Shown here in pieces: positions 1 through 11,311 of a DNA stretch of 64,000 nt. Position 1 is the stretch's first letter, and every line of letters begins with the position of its first letter. This DNA is from Epithemia pelagica (Eukaryota > Bacillariophyta > Bacillariophyceae > Surirellales > Surirellaceae): NCBI GenBank assembly GCA_946965045.2, contig OX337231.1, forward strand, positions 3,224,001 through 3,288,000, read 5' to 3'. Below the pieces are notes generated by a model. It did no database searches, was not told where the DNA came from, and saw only the letters and a list, made by a program, of their open reading frames with translations. The position numbers and the translations under genes were made by a program.

Positions 1-102
1 TATCAACATGTTGATTGGTGATGTCTCTCTCTTCATTCTCAAAGCAAAAATCCCAAGAATCTTTGACCCTTGCGACAGGGCAGCGTCAGACGGCTATCAT
101 CA

Positions 103-1110
103 ATGACATTCCTGTTACGTACACGTTGCCCATGGTTGACACTTTCATCCAACAAGCAATCATTGGGTGTTGCGTGGTCGGCAAGACATCATCTTACGAA
201 CAACCAGAACGCTTTCTTGTCGTTCCGAACGTTTCGGAACCAGAGTTCGCAGGCCAGTAAGGAGGATCGCCAAGTACTGTTGGACCACTTGACCAATGCT
301 GAAAATGTACCGGGAGGGATTGTATCTATCCTCACATTAAACCGGCCCAATGCGGCAAATGCCATGAGCAAGACCATGTTGCAACAACTAAAAGAAGCAT
401 TGGCGCATCTAGAACACAACCCGTCTAGGTGTGTCATTGTGGCATCGTCTTCAAACAAGGTATTTTCTGCGGGTGCTGATTTGAAAGAGCGCCGGACCAT
501 GACACTGGAGGAAGCACAAGACTTTGTGACAGACTTGCGGCGAACGATGCACCGAGTAAGCGAGTTGCCCATGCCGGTCATTGCGGCCATGTCGGGGACG
601 GCCTTGGGAGGAGGTCTGGAACTGGCCTTGTGCGCAGATATACGAGTGGCCAATCGATCTGCAGTTCTTGGGTTGGTTGAAACATCTTTGGCCATTGTTC
701 CTGGTGCAGGAGGAACCCAACGGTTGCCTCGAATAATTGGAGTTTCCAAGGCCAAGGAACTCATTTTCACCGCAAGCAAAATATCGGCCGATCAAGCGCT
801 CTCATATGGGCTTGTCGACTATGTGGTTCAAGATTCCCAGGCTTACGACAACGATGATAAAGACAAGAGCGCCGAGTATCCACCAGTGGTTGATAAAGCT
901 TTGGATATAGCATGGAAGATCGCACGAAATGGTCCCTTGGCCGTAAAGGCTTCGAAAAGGGCTATTGATCAAGGCATGTTTGCCCCCAATATGGAGGTTG
1001 CACTGGATGTGGAACGAGAATGTTATGCATCAATATTGAAAACAGAGGATAGACTCGAAGGATTAGCTGCTTTTGCTGAGAAACGAACTCCTGAATACAC
1101 GGGAAAGTAA
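103..1110 (+). CDS. AUH: Methylglutaconyl-CoA hydratase (AUH-type enoyl-CoA hydratase)
   Basis: Crotonase-fold hydratase, expected to act in mitochondrial leucine degradation on 3-methylglutaconyl-CoA. Visible signatures: the oxyanion-hole segment FSAGADLKER, the GTALGGGLELALCADIRVA helix region, and the catalytic-loop segment LVETSLAIVPGAGGTQRLPR. These match the AUH subgroup more closely than generic enoyl-CoA hydratases, because of the conserved ADLKER and GLVET segments. The first ATG in this frame is at 103; the frame is open from 70 but has no ATG before it. The first ~45 residues are rich in R, S and L and lack acidic residues, which suits a mitochondrial presequence. No intron is needed. 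The stop is about 100 bp from the convergent MsrA-like gene. The family is certain; the exact substrate is inferred. Confidence 0.9.
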   Translation: MTFLLRTRCPWLTLSSNKQSLGVAWSARHHLTNNQNAFLSFRTFRNQSSQASKEDRQVLLDHLTNAENVPGGIVSILTLNRPNAANAMSKTMLQQLKEALAHLEHNPSRCVIVASSSNKVFSAGADLKERRTMTLEEAQDFVTDLRRTMHRVSELPMPVIAAMSGTALGGGLELALCADIRVANRSAVLGLVETSLAIVPGAGGTQRLPRIIGVSKAKELIFTASKISADQALSYGLVDYVVQDSQAYDNDDKDKSAEYPPVVDKALDIAWKIARNGPLAVKASKRAIDQGMFAPNMEVALDVERECYASILKTEDRLEGLAAFAEKRTPEYTGK

Positions 1111-1207
1111 GCGTTGCAAGACACCATGCTGCTATAATAGAGTAGGCTAGAAGAAATGATGTACCAACCTCCATTTTCAAGCCAATCCTCTGATCAATTC
1201 ATCAACT

Positions 1208-1960
1208 TCACAGCTCCACAACTTTGGTGTCGAATTTGCGTTCCACCAAAACATAGAACATGCCAGCCAACACAATAGCGTTCGCGACCGAGTGCACCTG
1301 ACTTTGCCAATCCACAGGGGTGATACCATCCAGAATTCCGCTCGTAACGGCAATCAAGGCAATGGCCCCCGCAATACGTGGTCTTGTTTTCTGCCAGTAT
1401 TCTTGATGATAGTTTTCGGCCCGATAAAAGGGCGTTTGCTCTTCAATTTGGGTGAAAGTGGACGGAAAACCATCTCGGTTGCGACGTTCTTGTTGAATCC
1501 ATTCCTTGGCCACTCGTTCTTGATCTGGATTGTGTGGGAAAATAATAGATGCATATTGTCTGGAGCCAATCTTTGGTTCTTGTGCTTCAAAAAAGGCTTC
1601 AAGCAACTGAGGGTAGGTAATTTGAGTGTCGTCGTAGATGACACGAACGCCTTCGACCCAGTCTCGACTGAAGCAAACATTCTCATACGTGGGTGGTCGC
1701 TCGACGTCCTTGACACCCGTGTATCCAACGATGGTGTCTATTACACCTGGTTCTTTGAGTAATTCTTCCGATGGCTTCCAAAAACATCCCATGCCGAATG
1801 TCGCCTCACAAGTGGCATACAACGGACGAGGTCGTGATTGGAACTTGGAAGACGAAACAAAGCCATCGGCATATGACACCAGCAGTAATAGCGCAAGAAA
1901 GGGAAACGCGTTACCACTGTGTCTCTCCATGATTCTCCCGTTCGTCATGTTGGCCGCCAT
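1208..1960 (-). CDS. MsrA-like peptide methionine sulfoxide reductase with C-terminal hydrophobic helices
   Basis: The core matches MsrA, which reduces methionine-S-sulfoxide: the nucleophile motif FGMGCFW, then VGYTG, PTYENVC, YPQLLEAFFEAQEPK, and a C-terminal FYRAENYHQEYW. The usual GTQYRS stretch is shortened to GSRQYASIIF, and GCFW is followed by KPSEE rather than GAE, so it is a divergent member. Two hydrophobic segments follow the domain (AGAIALIAVTSGIL and ANAIVLAGMFYVLVE), which predicts membrane anchoring. ATGs lie at 1960, 1948 and 1930. The last puts a signal peptide ending in SYADGF at the N-terminus, so plastid or ER targeting is likely. Upstream triplets in frame to 1996 have only a GTG. 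It diverges from the biotin gene, with about 210 bp between. Confidence 0.8.
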   Translation of the reverse strand: MAANMTNGRIMERHSGNAFPFLALLLLVSYADGFVSSSKFQSRPRPLYATCEATFGMGCFWKPSEELLKEPGVIDTIVGYTGVKDVERPPTYENVCFSRDWVEGVRVIYDDTQITYPQLLEAFFEAQEPKIGSRQYASIIFPHNPDQERVAKEWIQQERRNRDGFPSTFTQIEEQTPFYRAENYHQEYWQKTRPRIAGAIALIAVTSGILDGITPVDWQSQVHSVANAIVLAGMFYVLVERKFDTKVVEL

Positions 1961-2169
1961 GGTGTAAAGAATTTTGGAGCCTGGTCCCTGGTCCACGTCA
2001 TCGAAAACAAGCGACCCTCTCGCGGCTTAGATGTCCTCCGCGCGACCTTATACGCGACTAGAGACGAAGCTTTCTTTGTTTCGCCGGATTGACACGATCT
2101 TTGGAATGGAATTATCAACCTTCTTTGCAATGAAAAGGCGAAGAACCCACAAAGTTTTATTGTTGAAGC

Positions 2170-4936
2170 ATGCGAAACATGATGAAAGTGCCTGATGCGA
2201 TCCGTGGCTATTGTAGGCATGCAAATGGCCGCTCCGGGTTCACAAACCATGTGAATCAGCTGTGGAACCGGAACCGTTCACCATCAAATCCGTGTCCAAA
2301 GAGAGTCGAGACCTGCCGCAACACTTTCTATACAAGACCACCACATGCGGCGTTTTCTTCCTCTACCACGACAAGTTCCCAGTCAGAGCCTCGCATCCAA
2401 GTTCGGTCGAATCGACGAACCAACCTCATTTTTGGTGCCAACACTGATGTGGGAAAAACAATCGTTTCTGCAGGTTTGACAAGAGCATGTCTTGCCAACG
2501 GTCATGCAGTTCATTACATCAAACCCCTACAGTCGGGTGGAGTGGATGATCAATTTATCCACAAACATGCATTCCCATCTACAACTGACGTTTCCGCGAG
2601 CAAGAACCTGTCGACCAAAGTTTTGTTTTCCTGGCAAACACCGTCCTCGCCTCATGTGGCTAGTCGCATAGAAGGACTACCCTGTAGCGACCAAGAATTC
2701 TGGAACGCTCTTCATAGCGAACTTACCTCCACAGCATCGATTCATGATGCTAATGGTGGAGAATACAGGACAACGTTGATTGAAACAGCAGGAGGTGTCT
2801 TGAGTCCAGCTGCGGCATCTCCCGATAACCAGTCGCCCAAACATGCACGTCGACCTGCAGCAGCATCTTCGGAAAGTGACCAGGAGAACCCGTTCACATG
2901 GGGATGGCAACCACAAGCAGATCTCTATCAGCCACTTTTGGGACAATTCCCGGTCGTATTGGTAGGAGATGGAAAGTTGGGGGGAATCAGTTGTACATTG
3001 TCGTCCTTAGAATCCCTCTTGTTGCGAGGGTACGATGTAGCTGCCGTCGTATTTGTCGAAACCTCAGAACATTCCGCACACAATGCCGAGGCCCTTGCTG
3101 AGTACGCCGAGGGAAGACACTTTAGGCTTCGCAGTGGTGCCGGACAATCCCTCCTCACCCATACATCCCAGTCCATTATTTCGTTGCCTCCCATTCCAGA
3201 AGATCCACACGTTCCCCTACATGAGTGGTTTGCCTCGGAACAGGTATCCAAGTCCTTTGCCAAGCTGGATCGCTTTTTACAAAGTACGTGGGAAGGACAA
3301 GTATCGGACCTGCAAACTATGCGACGAGATGGACGTGAAGTTATCTGGTGGCCCTTTACACAGCATGGAAAGATTGAGTCGGATGATAAAGTTACCCTTA
3401 TTGATAGTGCATCTGGGGACAACTACAACGTTGTGGCTAACAGCCACTCAGCTGAGACCTTGGAAGGAACGTCCAAGGCAACGGCATCATCTGGTTTAGA
3501 GCGCGTGCCCATGTTTGATGCCTGTGCATCCTGGTGGACGCAAGGGATTGGACATGGCGAATCCAGTATGGCCTTATCGACAGCCGCTGCTGCGGGTAGA
3601 TACGGTCATGTGATTTTCCCTGATGTAGTGCATGCTCCTGCCGTCGCCTTGTCTCAGAAATTGGTGGGTCCGAAGGGACCGGGATACCCCTGGGCCAAGC
3701 GCGCATTCTTCACCGACAATGGGTCTACTGGTATGGAAGTAGCACTGAAAATGGCCATGAAAACCTATCAGAAACGACAGGGCATGACTGATAAAGAAGC
3801 GGAAGAGTGGCACTTGGATTGTATCGCACAGGTGGACTCTTACCACGGCGACACATTGGCTGTTATGAACATGTCCGAGCCAAGCATTTTCAACAAAGGA
3901 CAGCATCCCTGGTACGAGCCAAGGGGATTGTTCCTGGAACCACCGACGATTGGTAGGTACTGATTTGGAATGGATGGAAACGTTGCACAATGCCTTGGTT
4001 GTCTTATTGGAGATATTGTTTGTGATTACAGGGTTTAAGGAAGGTCAGCTGTCAATCTCGCTGGGAAAAGATTCAGAACTTCCTGAGGATGTTGCTTCCG
4101 AATTTAACACCATTGAGGAAATTATGGATGTACCTGGACGAATGATTAGCCGGAAAATGATTGCAAGCTATCGGCAATATATCGACATGCATTGGCTATT
4201 TTATGAGCACAAAGAAGCGGATACGAAAATAGGTTGTGTCATCATCGAGCCTATACTAATGGGTGCTGGTGGTATGAAATTTATTGATCCATTGTGGCAG
4301 AGAGCATTGATGGACATTGCCAAGGAAAAGAACGTTCCCGTCGTGTTTGACGAGGTGGCGTCAGGGCTCAATCGTGTTGGCGTCACCAGCTGTCGTGATA
4401 TCCTTCAAAGCAATCCCGATGTTGCCTGTTATGCCAAGCTGTTAACTGGTGGATTGTTGCCCATGAGTGTGACACTCGCGTCCGAAGAGGTTTTTACCAC
4501 ATTTTTGGGTGATGAGAAAAGCCAAGCGCTTTTGCATGGACATTCTTACACGGCCAATCCAGTTGGATGTGTTGCAGCACTGCATGCATTGGACGTGTAC
4601 GAAAGTGTTCTGGGCAATGCGAAGAAAAAGGCCAGGCGAGGACCAAATAACTTGTTTGATGAAAACCAAGTACGAGAACTTTCCATGTTACCGATTGTGG
4701 AACAATGTTTCACATTGGGAACCGTGCTTTCGGTGACAATCAAACCAGAAGCTGGTGGTGCCGGTGGCTATGGAGCATCTTCTCGTACGATTCCGTTGGT
4801 AAAACAACTTCGAGAGAAAGGCGTTTACGCGCGTCCTCTGGGAAATGTGATCTATATTATGGCGTCGCCCTTGACACCTAGAGAGGAATGTGTGCGCTTG
4901 ACGGATATGTTACATCAAGTGTTGGGCAACCCATAA
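2170..4936 (+). CDS. BIO3-BIO1: Bifunctional dethiobiotin synthetase / DAPA aminotransferase
   Basis: Joins two consecutive biotin-synthesis steps, as in plant BIO3-BIO1 and related fungal proteins. Residues ~85-390 are the synthetase: P-loop FGANTDVGKT, substrate segment YIKPLQSGG, and ETAGGVLSP. From ~395 it is the PLP-dependent aminotransferase: WWPFTQH, then ASWWTQGIGH, FFTDNGSTGMEVALKMA, FDEVASGLNR, and the lysine segment AKLLTGGLLPMSVTLAS. Exons are 2170..3952 and 4032..4936; the 79-nt intron (GTAGGT...ACAG) is phase 1 and restores the frame as TIG-FKEGQL. The N-terminus is rich in R, S and T without acidic residues until ~75, fitting a mitochondrial location. Total 895 residues. Substrates by family: DAPA, KAPA, ATP, CO2. 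Confidence 0.93.
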
Positions 4937-5791
4937 GAACACGTCGAAGAACAGAACTTTGTCCGGAGCGTCCATTTGATCAAAACCGTGGCATCTCGGA
5001 TGTCGATAGACACATTCGATCCCTCTTTATTCGACGGATGAACCAATACCAGACGTCTGGCCCGGTTCGACGGTTACGGACCCAACAACGTCGGTTCCGG
5101 CAATTTTTCCGCCCTGCAACCTCCGGTCTGTAACTGCTTCCCCCTTGTTCACATCACCACCTTCCACTCTTTATCTATTCTCCTCTGTTTACATGGTTCT
5201 TTTCATATTGGTGGGACGTTCCGTTCCTTTCTTTCACTGTGGTCGCCTTGGACCGGCGGGACTATGTCTCCTTTAGTGCCCAAGCGACGTTAAAGCCCTA
5301 GGCAGTTCGGTAAAGAACTAATCAATGAGTTATTATTATTATTAGACACATTCGATCGAGTTGTCAAGTCCTGCTATTTGATCAGACTTGATAATTCCGT
5401 ACACCGAGTCTTACAACATGGACAGCAACATGGGCAATCCAAGGACATATCCGTATTGGAGAAATAGAATCAATTGGCGAAATTGGCACTCAATAAGCCA
5501 CTTCCATCGAGTTGCACGAGTGCGGTACTGAGTAGGAGTAGTGATTATACTACTCTATGAGTAGTATAGCTAGCTATAGCCTTAGAACTTGCGGGATTAC
5601 ACGGCAAGCATAGAATACGGGTCGGATATGCAATATTCGGAATACGGAACGCGTAAAACGAAAAACATAAATTAAAGCGACCGATGCCCCATCAGAATCA
5701 GAAATCAGAACGCTCTCTTTGAGTTGTTTTGCTTCATACGATAGTGGTCCGCTCAAGGAGGAAAGAATGATCGCATCTGGCATGCCATCTG
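4937..5791. other. Intergenic region between BIO3-BIO1 and NOL9
   Basis: No convincing coding region. It holds a short ATT run near 5330-5345, a TAGGAGTAG element at 5533-5541 (reverse complement of the TACTCCTA motif seen across the window), and an imperfect repeat of ACTACTC/GAGTAGT around 5545-5565. The small open frames here lack ATG context and any recognisable domain. Confidence 0.5.
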
Positions 5792-7879
5792 ATGCCTGAT
5801 TCTAGTAAAGAGGATGATGAAGTATCCAGGAAGCGGAAATTGCCGGCTGACGACCAAGGACCCCATTCCAATGTAGCCGTAGAGACCCCGTGCAATCTCT
5901 CGCCAGATTTCAGGTCGGGGAAGAATGCATCTCGATACGTCATAAAAGTTGAATGGACCTCAAAGCAAACCGCGCGTGTGCTTTTTACATCAAGTCAAAC
6001 CGCGTCAACACCATCCACGCTCTTGGTTTCAGGGCGTGGTTATATTACCTGCCTACGAGGCACCGTGGAAGTACATGGTTTTGTCTTGTCAGCCGATCCA
6101 AATGGAACAAGTCAGCCCCAACGCCGTATTCCCTTTGATTGCCCGTCCTCTTGGTCAAACTGGTTGACTATCGGCCACAATAGTTTTAGCGATGCCGAAC
6201 TGGATACTTGTCTACAAATTGACTCGATGAGATTGGAATTATCTGAAGAGAAACAAGAAAATTCCAGTCCATCTTCGAGACAAGTCAAGCAGAAATCGGA
6301 ATCATCTGCTTCCTTCGATATCCAGTTGCTTGATATTGGGATAAACCACAAGAGCATTCGTCCAACAATTTTTCCAGATGCGTGGGAACAAGTAGCAACC
6401 GAAATACTGTTTGATCAGGCTAGGTATGCTCGAACTGACTCTAAAGATATCGGGCAATCGATTCGATCGCCTGACGTGATAAACGAGATCAGAACAGGAA
6501 CGAAACAACGTACATCAACATCATTTGTTGTGGCTATTTGTGGTGCAAAGGGAGTTGGTAAGAGCACATTCCTGCGATACTTGTTGAATCAGTTTCTGAG
6601 CAGAATTCAAGATGTTACTGTGGGTGTATTGGACGCTGATTTGGGACAACCCGAGTTGTCACCCCCTGGACTGGTCTCCCTGACGATTCCTATAACAGAA
6701 CCCTTGTTGTCTTCTCCACACATGCATATGGTCGTCAACTCTGCGGACAAGAATCATCCCTTTTGCTCCTGGGGCAACGCATTGAAGTCCGAAGATCATT
6801 TTTTTCATAAGAATCAAACTGCCTTCTTCTTGGCAAGTACCTCATCTGCTAACACCGATACAACAAGTTATATGCAAAGTATTGACAAACTTATGCATGA
6901 CTTTCGGATGAGTTCTTGGATGGATGTTAAGAGCCCGGACCATAACTCCCCACCAGCCGTCTTGTTGGTAAACCTTGATGGTTGGGTCAAGGGCCTTGGA
7001 CGTGAATTGTTACAAGCCTTGCTACAGCAAACCATACGGCCAACCCACATTGTGCAGATTCAAGGAACAACTCCTTCTCAACAGTTTGAGTTAGATCGAT
7101 CATCACTGGTCGCAGACGACGGAAACAGCACCTGTATTCATGTGATTCCATCTTATCGGAGCCACTACGTTCACATGAAAGATCGAGAGGAGCAGACTCC
7201 GCCAGTAGCTGGGCCTATCAACTTTTCTGGTTCTGAATTCCCCGAAGAGGACATACGTTCAACTTCGCAGAGGATATACGCTCCAGTAGTACTTCCATCT
7301 ACCACGATGCGGACTTTGCGTTTGTGTACCTACTTTCTTGACAATGATATTTCTCTCTGGGAACGCCTATCCATCAATCTCAGGTCTGGTGGTACTGGGA
7401 TTTCGGACCCTGAGTTTGAAATTTCGAAGCGCTTGGCAGCCATGTCGCCGTATGAGGTTCCTCTTCAATCTATGATGTTGCTTGACCCTGTAGTTGGTAT
7501 AGACTCTGATTGTACGGAGCTGTACTCATGGAACGCCACAATTGTGGGACTATGCTATGAGAAAACGAAGGAAAATCAAACGCCTTGGCACTTGCTCCCA
7601 TGTGTGGGACTTGGAATCGTTCGATCAATTGATGTTATAAAGGGACTTTTCTATATTCTGACCCCTGTGGATCCACACGCTTTGACAAAAGTCAATGTGT
7701 TGGTGAAAAGCCAGACCATGGGGCTACCTTTAGAAATGACTTATCGTGGTGTTCATTCGGAATGTTTCCCTTACATGGAAATGAAGTCCACACCGGACGA
7801 AGACATGATACTGTTAGGAGCCGCCCCTATCAAAAGTCGGAATACGATCGGCCGGAGGAAATTTCGTCCAAACGATTAA
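5792..7879 (+). CDS. NOL9: Polynucleotide 5'-hydroxyl kinase NOL9/GRC3
   Basis: Member of the CLP1/GRC3 RNA kinase family, which in other eukaryotes phosphorylates 5'-OH ends during ITS2 pre-rRNA processing. The kinase core starts near residue 247 with the P-loop CGAKGVGKST, followed by the family hallmark VLDADLGQPELSPPGLVSL. Later segments VLLVNLDGWVKGLGRELLQALL and HIVQIQG match the NOL9 lid and base region. The N-terminal ~230 residues resemble the beta-rich NOL9 N-domain (VSGRGYITCLRGTVEVHGF). Single exon, 695 residues. The ATG at 5792 is the first in frame and is followed by an acidic and then basic stretch (EDDEVSRKRKL) that could serve nuclear or nucleolar targeting. The domain assignment is firm; the rRNA role is inferred from family. 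Confidence 0.9.
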   Translation: MPDSSKEDDEVSRKRKLPADDQGPHSNVAVETPCNLSPDFRSGKNASRYVIKVEWTSKQTARVLFTSSQTASTPSTLLVSGRGYITCLRGTVEVHGFVLSADPNGTSQPQRRIPFDCPSSWSNWLTIGHNSFSDAELDTCLQIDSMRLELSEEKQENSSPSSRQVKQKSESSASFDIQLLDIGINHKSIRPTIFPDAWEQVATEILFDQARYARTDSKDIGQSIRSPDVINEIRTGTKQRTSTSFVVAICGAKGVGKSTFLRYLLNQFLSRIQDVTVGVLDADLGQPELSPPGLVSLTIPITEPLLSSPHMHMVVNSADKNHPFCSWGNALKSEDHFFHKNQTAFFLASTSSANTDTTSYMQSIDKLMHDFRMSSWMDVKSPDHNSPPAVLLVNLDGWVKGLGRELLQALLQQTIRPTHIVQIQGTTPSQQFELDRSSLVADDGNSTCIHVIPSYRSHYVHMKDREEQTPPVAGPINFSGSEFPEEDIRSTSQRIYAPVVLPSTTMRTLRLCTYFLDNDISLWERLSINLRSGGTGISDPEFEISKRLAAMSPYEVPLQSMMLLDPVVGIDSDCTELYSWNATIVGLCYEKTKENQTPWHLLPCVGLGIVRSIDVIKGLFYILTPVDPHALTKVNVLVKSQTMGLPLEMTYRGVHSECFPYMEMKSTPDEDMILLGAAPIKSRNTIGRRKFRPND

Positions 7880-8087
7880 AGTCAATATTATAACACATCT
7901 CCAACATCCAAAGCTTTCACTGCCCTTTTCTGTGACGCATAACTTGTCTGTCTCCGAACTTGTTGATTCAGCCGCCTTCGCTTACCGCAAATTGATCTTC
8001 CAAGTGCAAACATATTTCTATGTACATGATAAAGCAATGGGGTAATGTGTGTCTCATGATCAAATATGAATTCTAGTTTAGAAGTAC

Positions 8088-10299
8088 CTAAGACGAAGGA
8101 GCAGGCCGCCGGAAAGCGCCACGGGAGGTTGTTTCCACAATCGTTGGTTCAGCTGAGCCCCTTTTGGAACCTCCCTCATCCTCATCATCACCACCCTCGA
8201 CTTCGGGATATTTATCGACGGCTTTCTTCCACGTCATCTTATTGTGGACGATCATAAAGATAAGTGTGGTAACATCTTCCTTAGGAAGACGAATTTGCTT
8301 CATGGAGTCACGCTCACGCATGGTAACTGTACCATCCACCAACGTTTGGAAATCAACAGTCACAGCAAAAGGGACACCAAGTTCATCGACACGGGCATAA
8401 CGCCGACCCAATGCGGCCGATGATTTGTCAACGCGCGTTGCGAGATCCGTTTCCATCAAATCAGACGCAATTTCGTCAACAACAGCATTGCACTCCGGGT
8501 TGCTACTAATCGGTAAGACGGCACATTTCTCGGGAGCCACCTGAGGCTTGAATTTCATGAAACAACGTTGTTCGTCAGCCTCACGCTGGTCAAATGAGTG
8601 TTCCAAAAGCGAATACAGAATACGACCCATGCCGAACGACGGTTCAATCACAGAAGGAGTGAACTTGATTTCGTGCACCATTTTCTTGTTTTTGGTCCAT
8701 GTGACCATATCTTTGGTGATCTCGAAACCATCCACTGTTGTCTTCCCGTCCTTCTCCAGGGCAGTCGCAACGGGTTCAAAGTCTTCCCAGTTCTCAGCCA
8801 GAGTTTCAAGCAGACCAGAAACGACTCGTTGATCACCTTTGAATGCCTGACCGAGCAGCTTACGATCGAACTTGAGTTTTGCCATTTCAATCTCTTGCGG
8901 CGGATCAACCTTCTGGGTGGCCAGCATTGGCGTTTTGGTTGCCTTGCTATGGACCTCCAAGTCGTAGCAGGCCCTGTCTGCGTGGCCGACACACTCAACC
9001 CAGCCATAGGAAGACTCAATCTCCAAATCCCAGCAATCAGCGGCATAGTGAGCCATTTCAGTGGTCAAATGCTGACGAAAACGAAGGCGCTCCGTATCCA
9101 TACCGATTCTCTCCATGTATAGTTGGGTGCGTGCCATGAAGTAGGCCAGGGTCTGATTATTGATGAGACCAGTCTTGACAGCCTCACCGCAAGATAATTT
9201 CTTGGTTTTGCCTGATCCCAGCTGATCTTCTCGTCCAAACAAAACAAGCTCTTTTTTCTCTATCGACCCAAAGTTCGGGTGGTCCTTATCTTTGGGGTTG
9301 ACAAAATGCTCAATCTCTGCCATGCAGAATTCTCGGACACGTAACAAACCCGAGCGAGGAGCAATTTCGTTACGGAATCCCATACCAACTTGAGCCGCCG
9401 CAAAAGGCGTTTTACCGGCATTCAGGTCGAGCAAGCGCCGGAAATTAACAAACAATCCTTGAGCAGTTTCCGGTCGTAAGTATCCCACGGACGTCCCTTC
9501 CGGACCAATGCTTGTTTTGAACATAAGATTAAAAGGAAAAGAGGGCGAGTATGGTGTGCCAGAGGGACCTTTGCATTCGTACTTAATCAGAAGCTGGTCC
9601 AACTCTTCGGGAGAGAATGCATCCGCCTGCCGTTGGATACGTAAATGTTCCTCTTTCTCTTCCGAAGGCATTGATGGATTCGCCTCAAGGAGATTGTCGA
9701 TGGCATCTTCTAGTAATTTATCAGCACGGAAACACTCTCCTGTCGGTGGATCTTTAACCATGAGATCTGTAAATCGATCAACATGCCCAGAAGTTTTCAA
9801 AACAACTTCGGGTGTTAAGTTCGTACATTCCATTTCCAACATACTTTCATTCAACACGAAATGCTTGCGCCACAAATCAATCATAGCAGCCTGAAGGATA
9901 TTGGAAACAATGTCAGCTGAAGAGATGTTCTCATGAAACCGCTCATATATGTACGCAAGATATGATTCCTACCTTGAGGGCGCATGCCGGAGGACCAAGA
10001 TCAAAGAGACCTTTGACACCACCATGAATCTCGAAGCTAGGTACAACAAACATTTTTCTCAACACTAAATCATCAAAGGCTTTTCGGTTGAATTGAGGCT
10101 TGTTGCTCTTCAGCTTCTCAGTTAGCTCGGCGGCTTCCATTTTGAGTGCCTGAAGGACCTGAACAGCTTCACCGATTGCTTCCGCTGTTCCACCCTCCTT
10201 CTTCAACGTGCGAACGGTTGCACCTTGAGACGTGATCTTGGCATTAAGCGCATCCAGACGATCCTGAAGCTCAGTTTGATCATCTTCTTCAGACGACAT
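8088..10299 (-). CDS. GARS1: Glycyl-tRNA synthetase (eukaryotic alpha2 type)
   Basis: Class II synthetase that charges tRNA-Gly. Exon 1 (10299..9973) carries an N-terminal WHEP-like helical hairpin (ATVRTLKKEGGTAEAIGEAV) and the start of the catalytic domain (KMFVVPSFEIHGGVKGLFDLGP). A phase-0 intron of 82 nt (9972..9891) joins PPACALK to AAMIDLWRKHF, as in yeast and human GlyRS. Exon 2 (9890..8088) has LTPEVVLKTSGHVDRF, the motif 2 region YLRPETAQGLFVNF and GMGFRNEIAPRSGLLRVREF, motif 3 EPSFGMGRILY, and an anticodon-binding C-domain. Total 709 residues. The last ~30 residues are acidic and then basic and look lineage specific. No targeting peptide is evident, so it is probably cytosolic; dual use with organelles cannot be judged. 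Confidence 0.95.
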
Positions 10300-10651
10300 T
10301 GTTGGGATTATAAATGGCGAACAGCGTCACAATAATGTGTTCAATTGCTGATGGACCATACGTCTGATGAGCTTTCGTCGGTTGTGGGTTGTGGTGGTCT
10401 GTATTGGTGGTCCCAGTCCAGGTCCCAGCCTATCAGCGGGGGGCGGGTTGAAGGATATTTACCGCGGCATGTGAAGATCCCCCCACTAACTGTGCTATCC
10501 TAGCTAGCAGCTCGGAGCAAAAGATCTTTGGACCCGGTCGCACATAGTCATGATTCGCATAATCGCGCGTCCCCTGAAAGCGCGACGCGATTATCAACGA
10601 AATCGCGCTTTTACTTTTTTTGTTCGGTTAGGTTAAAACTAAAACCGCATC
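10300..10651. promoter_or_regulatory. Divergent promoter region of GARS1 and the 10652 gene
   Basis: 352 bp between two divergent starts. It holds an imperfect inverted repeat at about 10557-10595: arms ATAATCGCG-CGTC and GACGCGATTAT around a loop with CCCTGAAAGC. A further AATCGCGC copy follows at 10600, and then a T-rich tract. No TATA element is clear. Placement between divergent genes is the only evidence for regulation. Confidence 0.4.
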
Positions 10652-11311
10652 ATGGGAAGAGGAGCTTTGACCTTCAAAGGGGATGACAAGCCCAGAAAGA
10701 AGAAGAAGAAAACGAAACACAATGCAAATGTTGATACTCAAAATCATGAAGAGAGCCAGACAGGGTCAGGACCTTCATCATTCAATGAAAGGAAAGCACC
10801 TCTTTCCCTGACAGCGAACTCCACTCCCATATTTGTGCCACAGCAACATCAGCAACAACAGCCAAAGCTACAACCTGGCAAAGGCCAAATCACCACGTCA
10901 GGTACGGTGGTCATGGGTCATAATGGCACTGAATTCACTCGGCAGTTGAGGGTAGGGGATGCAATCTTGGTTGGCGGTGAAATGAGGGTTGTCACCATGT
11001 GTCTGTCCGAAGTTTCAATCAATCTTAGCAGTGCCTTCTCATCCAACTACGTGAAACCCACGAGTTTTCAATTCATTTGTAAGCCAAGAAAGATGCCGAC
11101 GGATTCCGAAAAGGATAAGAAAAAACTCCAACAAGAAGAAGAGCAATCAAAATCAGCAGCTGGAACTTATGCATCCAATACCGAACTTGTATATCGACAG
11201 AAAACTGCGCAGAACTCATACAGAATTGTCAGAGAGACGCTAGATCAAGAAGCCTCAAGAGGAGATTTGCTGGAAATGAGAACTAAGAAGAAAAGCGACA
11301 AGTACTGTTGA
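10652..11311 (+). CDS. Uncharacterised basic protein with a central beta-rich segment
   Basis: 219 residues in one exon. I do not recognise it. The first ~25 residues are MGRGALTFKGDDKPRKKKKK-like and strongly basic, which suggests a nuclear or nucleolar protein. Residues ~30-75 are low complexity with a short Q/H run. Residues ~78-145 look folded: GTVVMGHNGTEFTRQL, RVGDAILVGGEMRVVTMCLS and a hydrophobic SFQFICKP strand suggest a small beta-barrel. The C-terminal third is a charged helix ending in KKKSDKYC. The reading frame is clean and sits 350 bp from the divergent GARS1, which supports a real gene. Function unknown. Confidence 0.65.
   Translation: MGRGALTFKGDDKPRKKKKKTKHNANVDTQNHEESQTGSGPSSFNERKAPLSLTANSTPIFVPQQHQQQQPKLQPGKGQITTSGTVVMGHNGTEFTRQLRVGDAILVGGEMRVVTMCLSEVSINLSSAFSSNYVKPTSFQFICKPRKMPTDSEKDKKKLQQEEEQSKSAAGTYASNTELVYRQKTAQNSYRIVRETLDQEASRGDLLEMRTKKKSDKYC

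Noticed and set aside
189-779. 196-codon minus-strand frame over the AUH gene
   Set aside because: Shadow of the crotonase gene; no recognisable features.
4888-5133. 81-codon frame downstream of BIO3-BIO1
   Set aside because: Overlaps the end of the aminotransferase in another frame; Arg-rich random composition.
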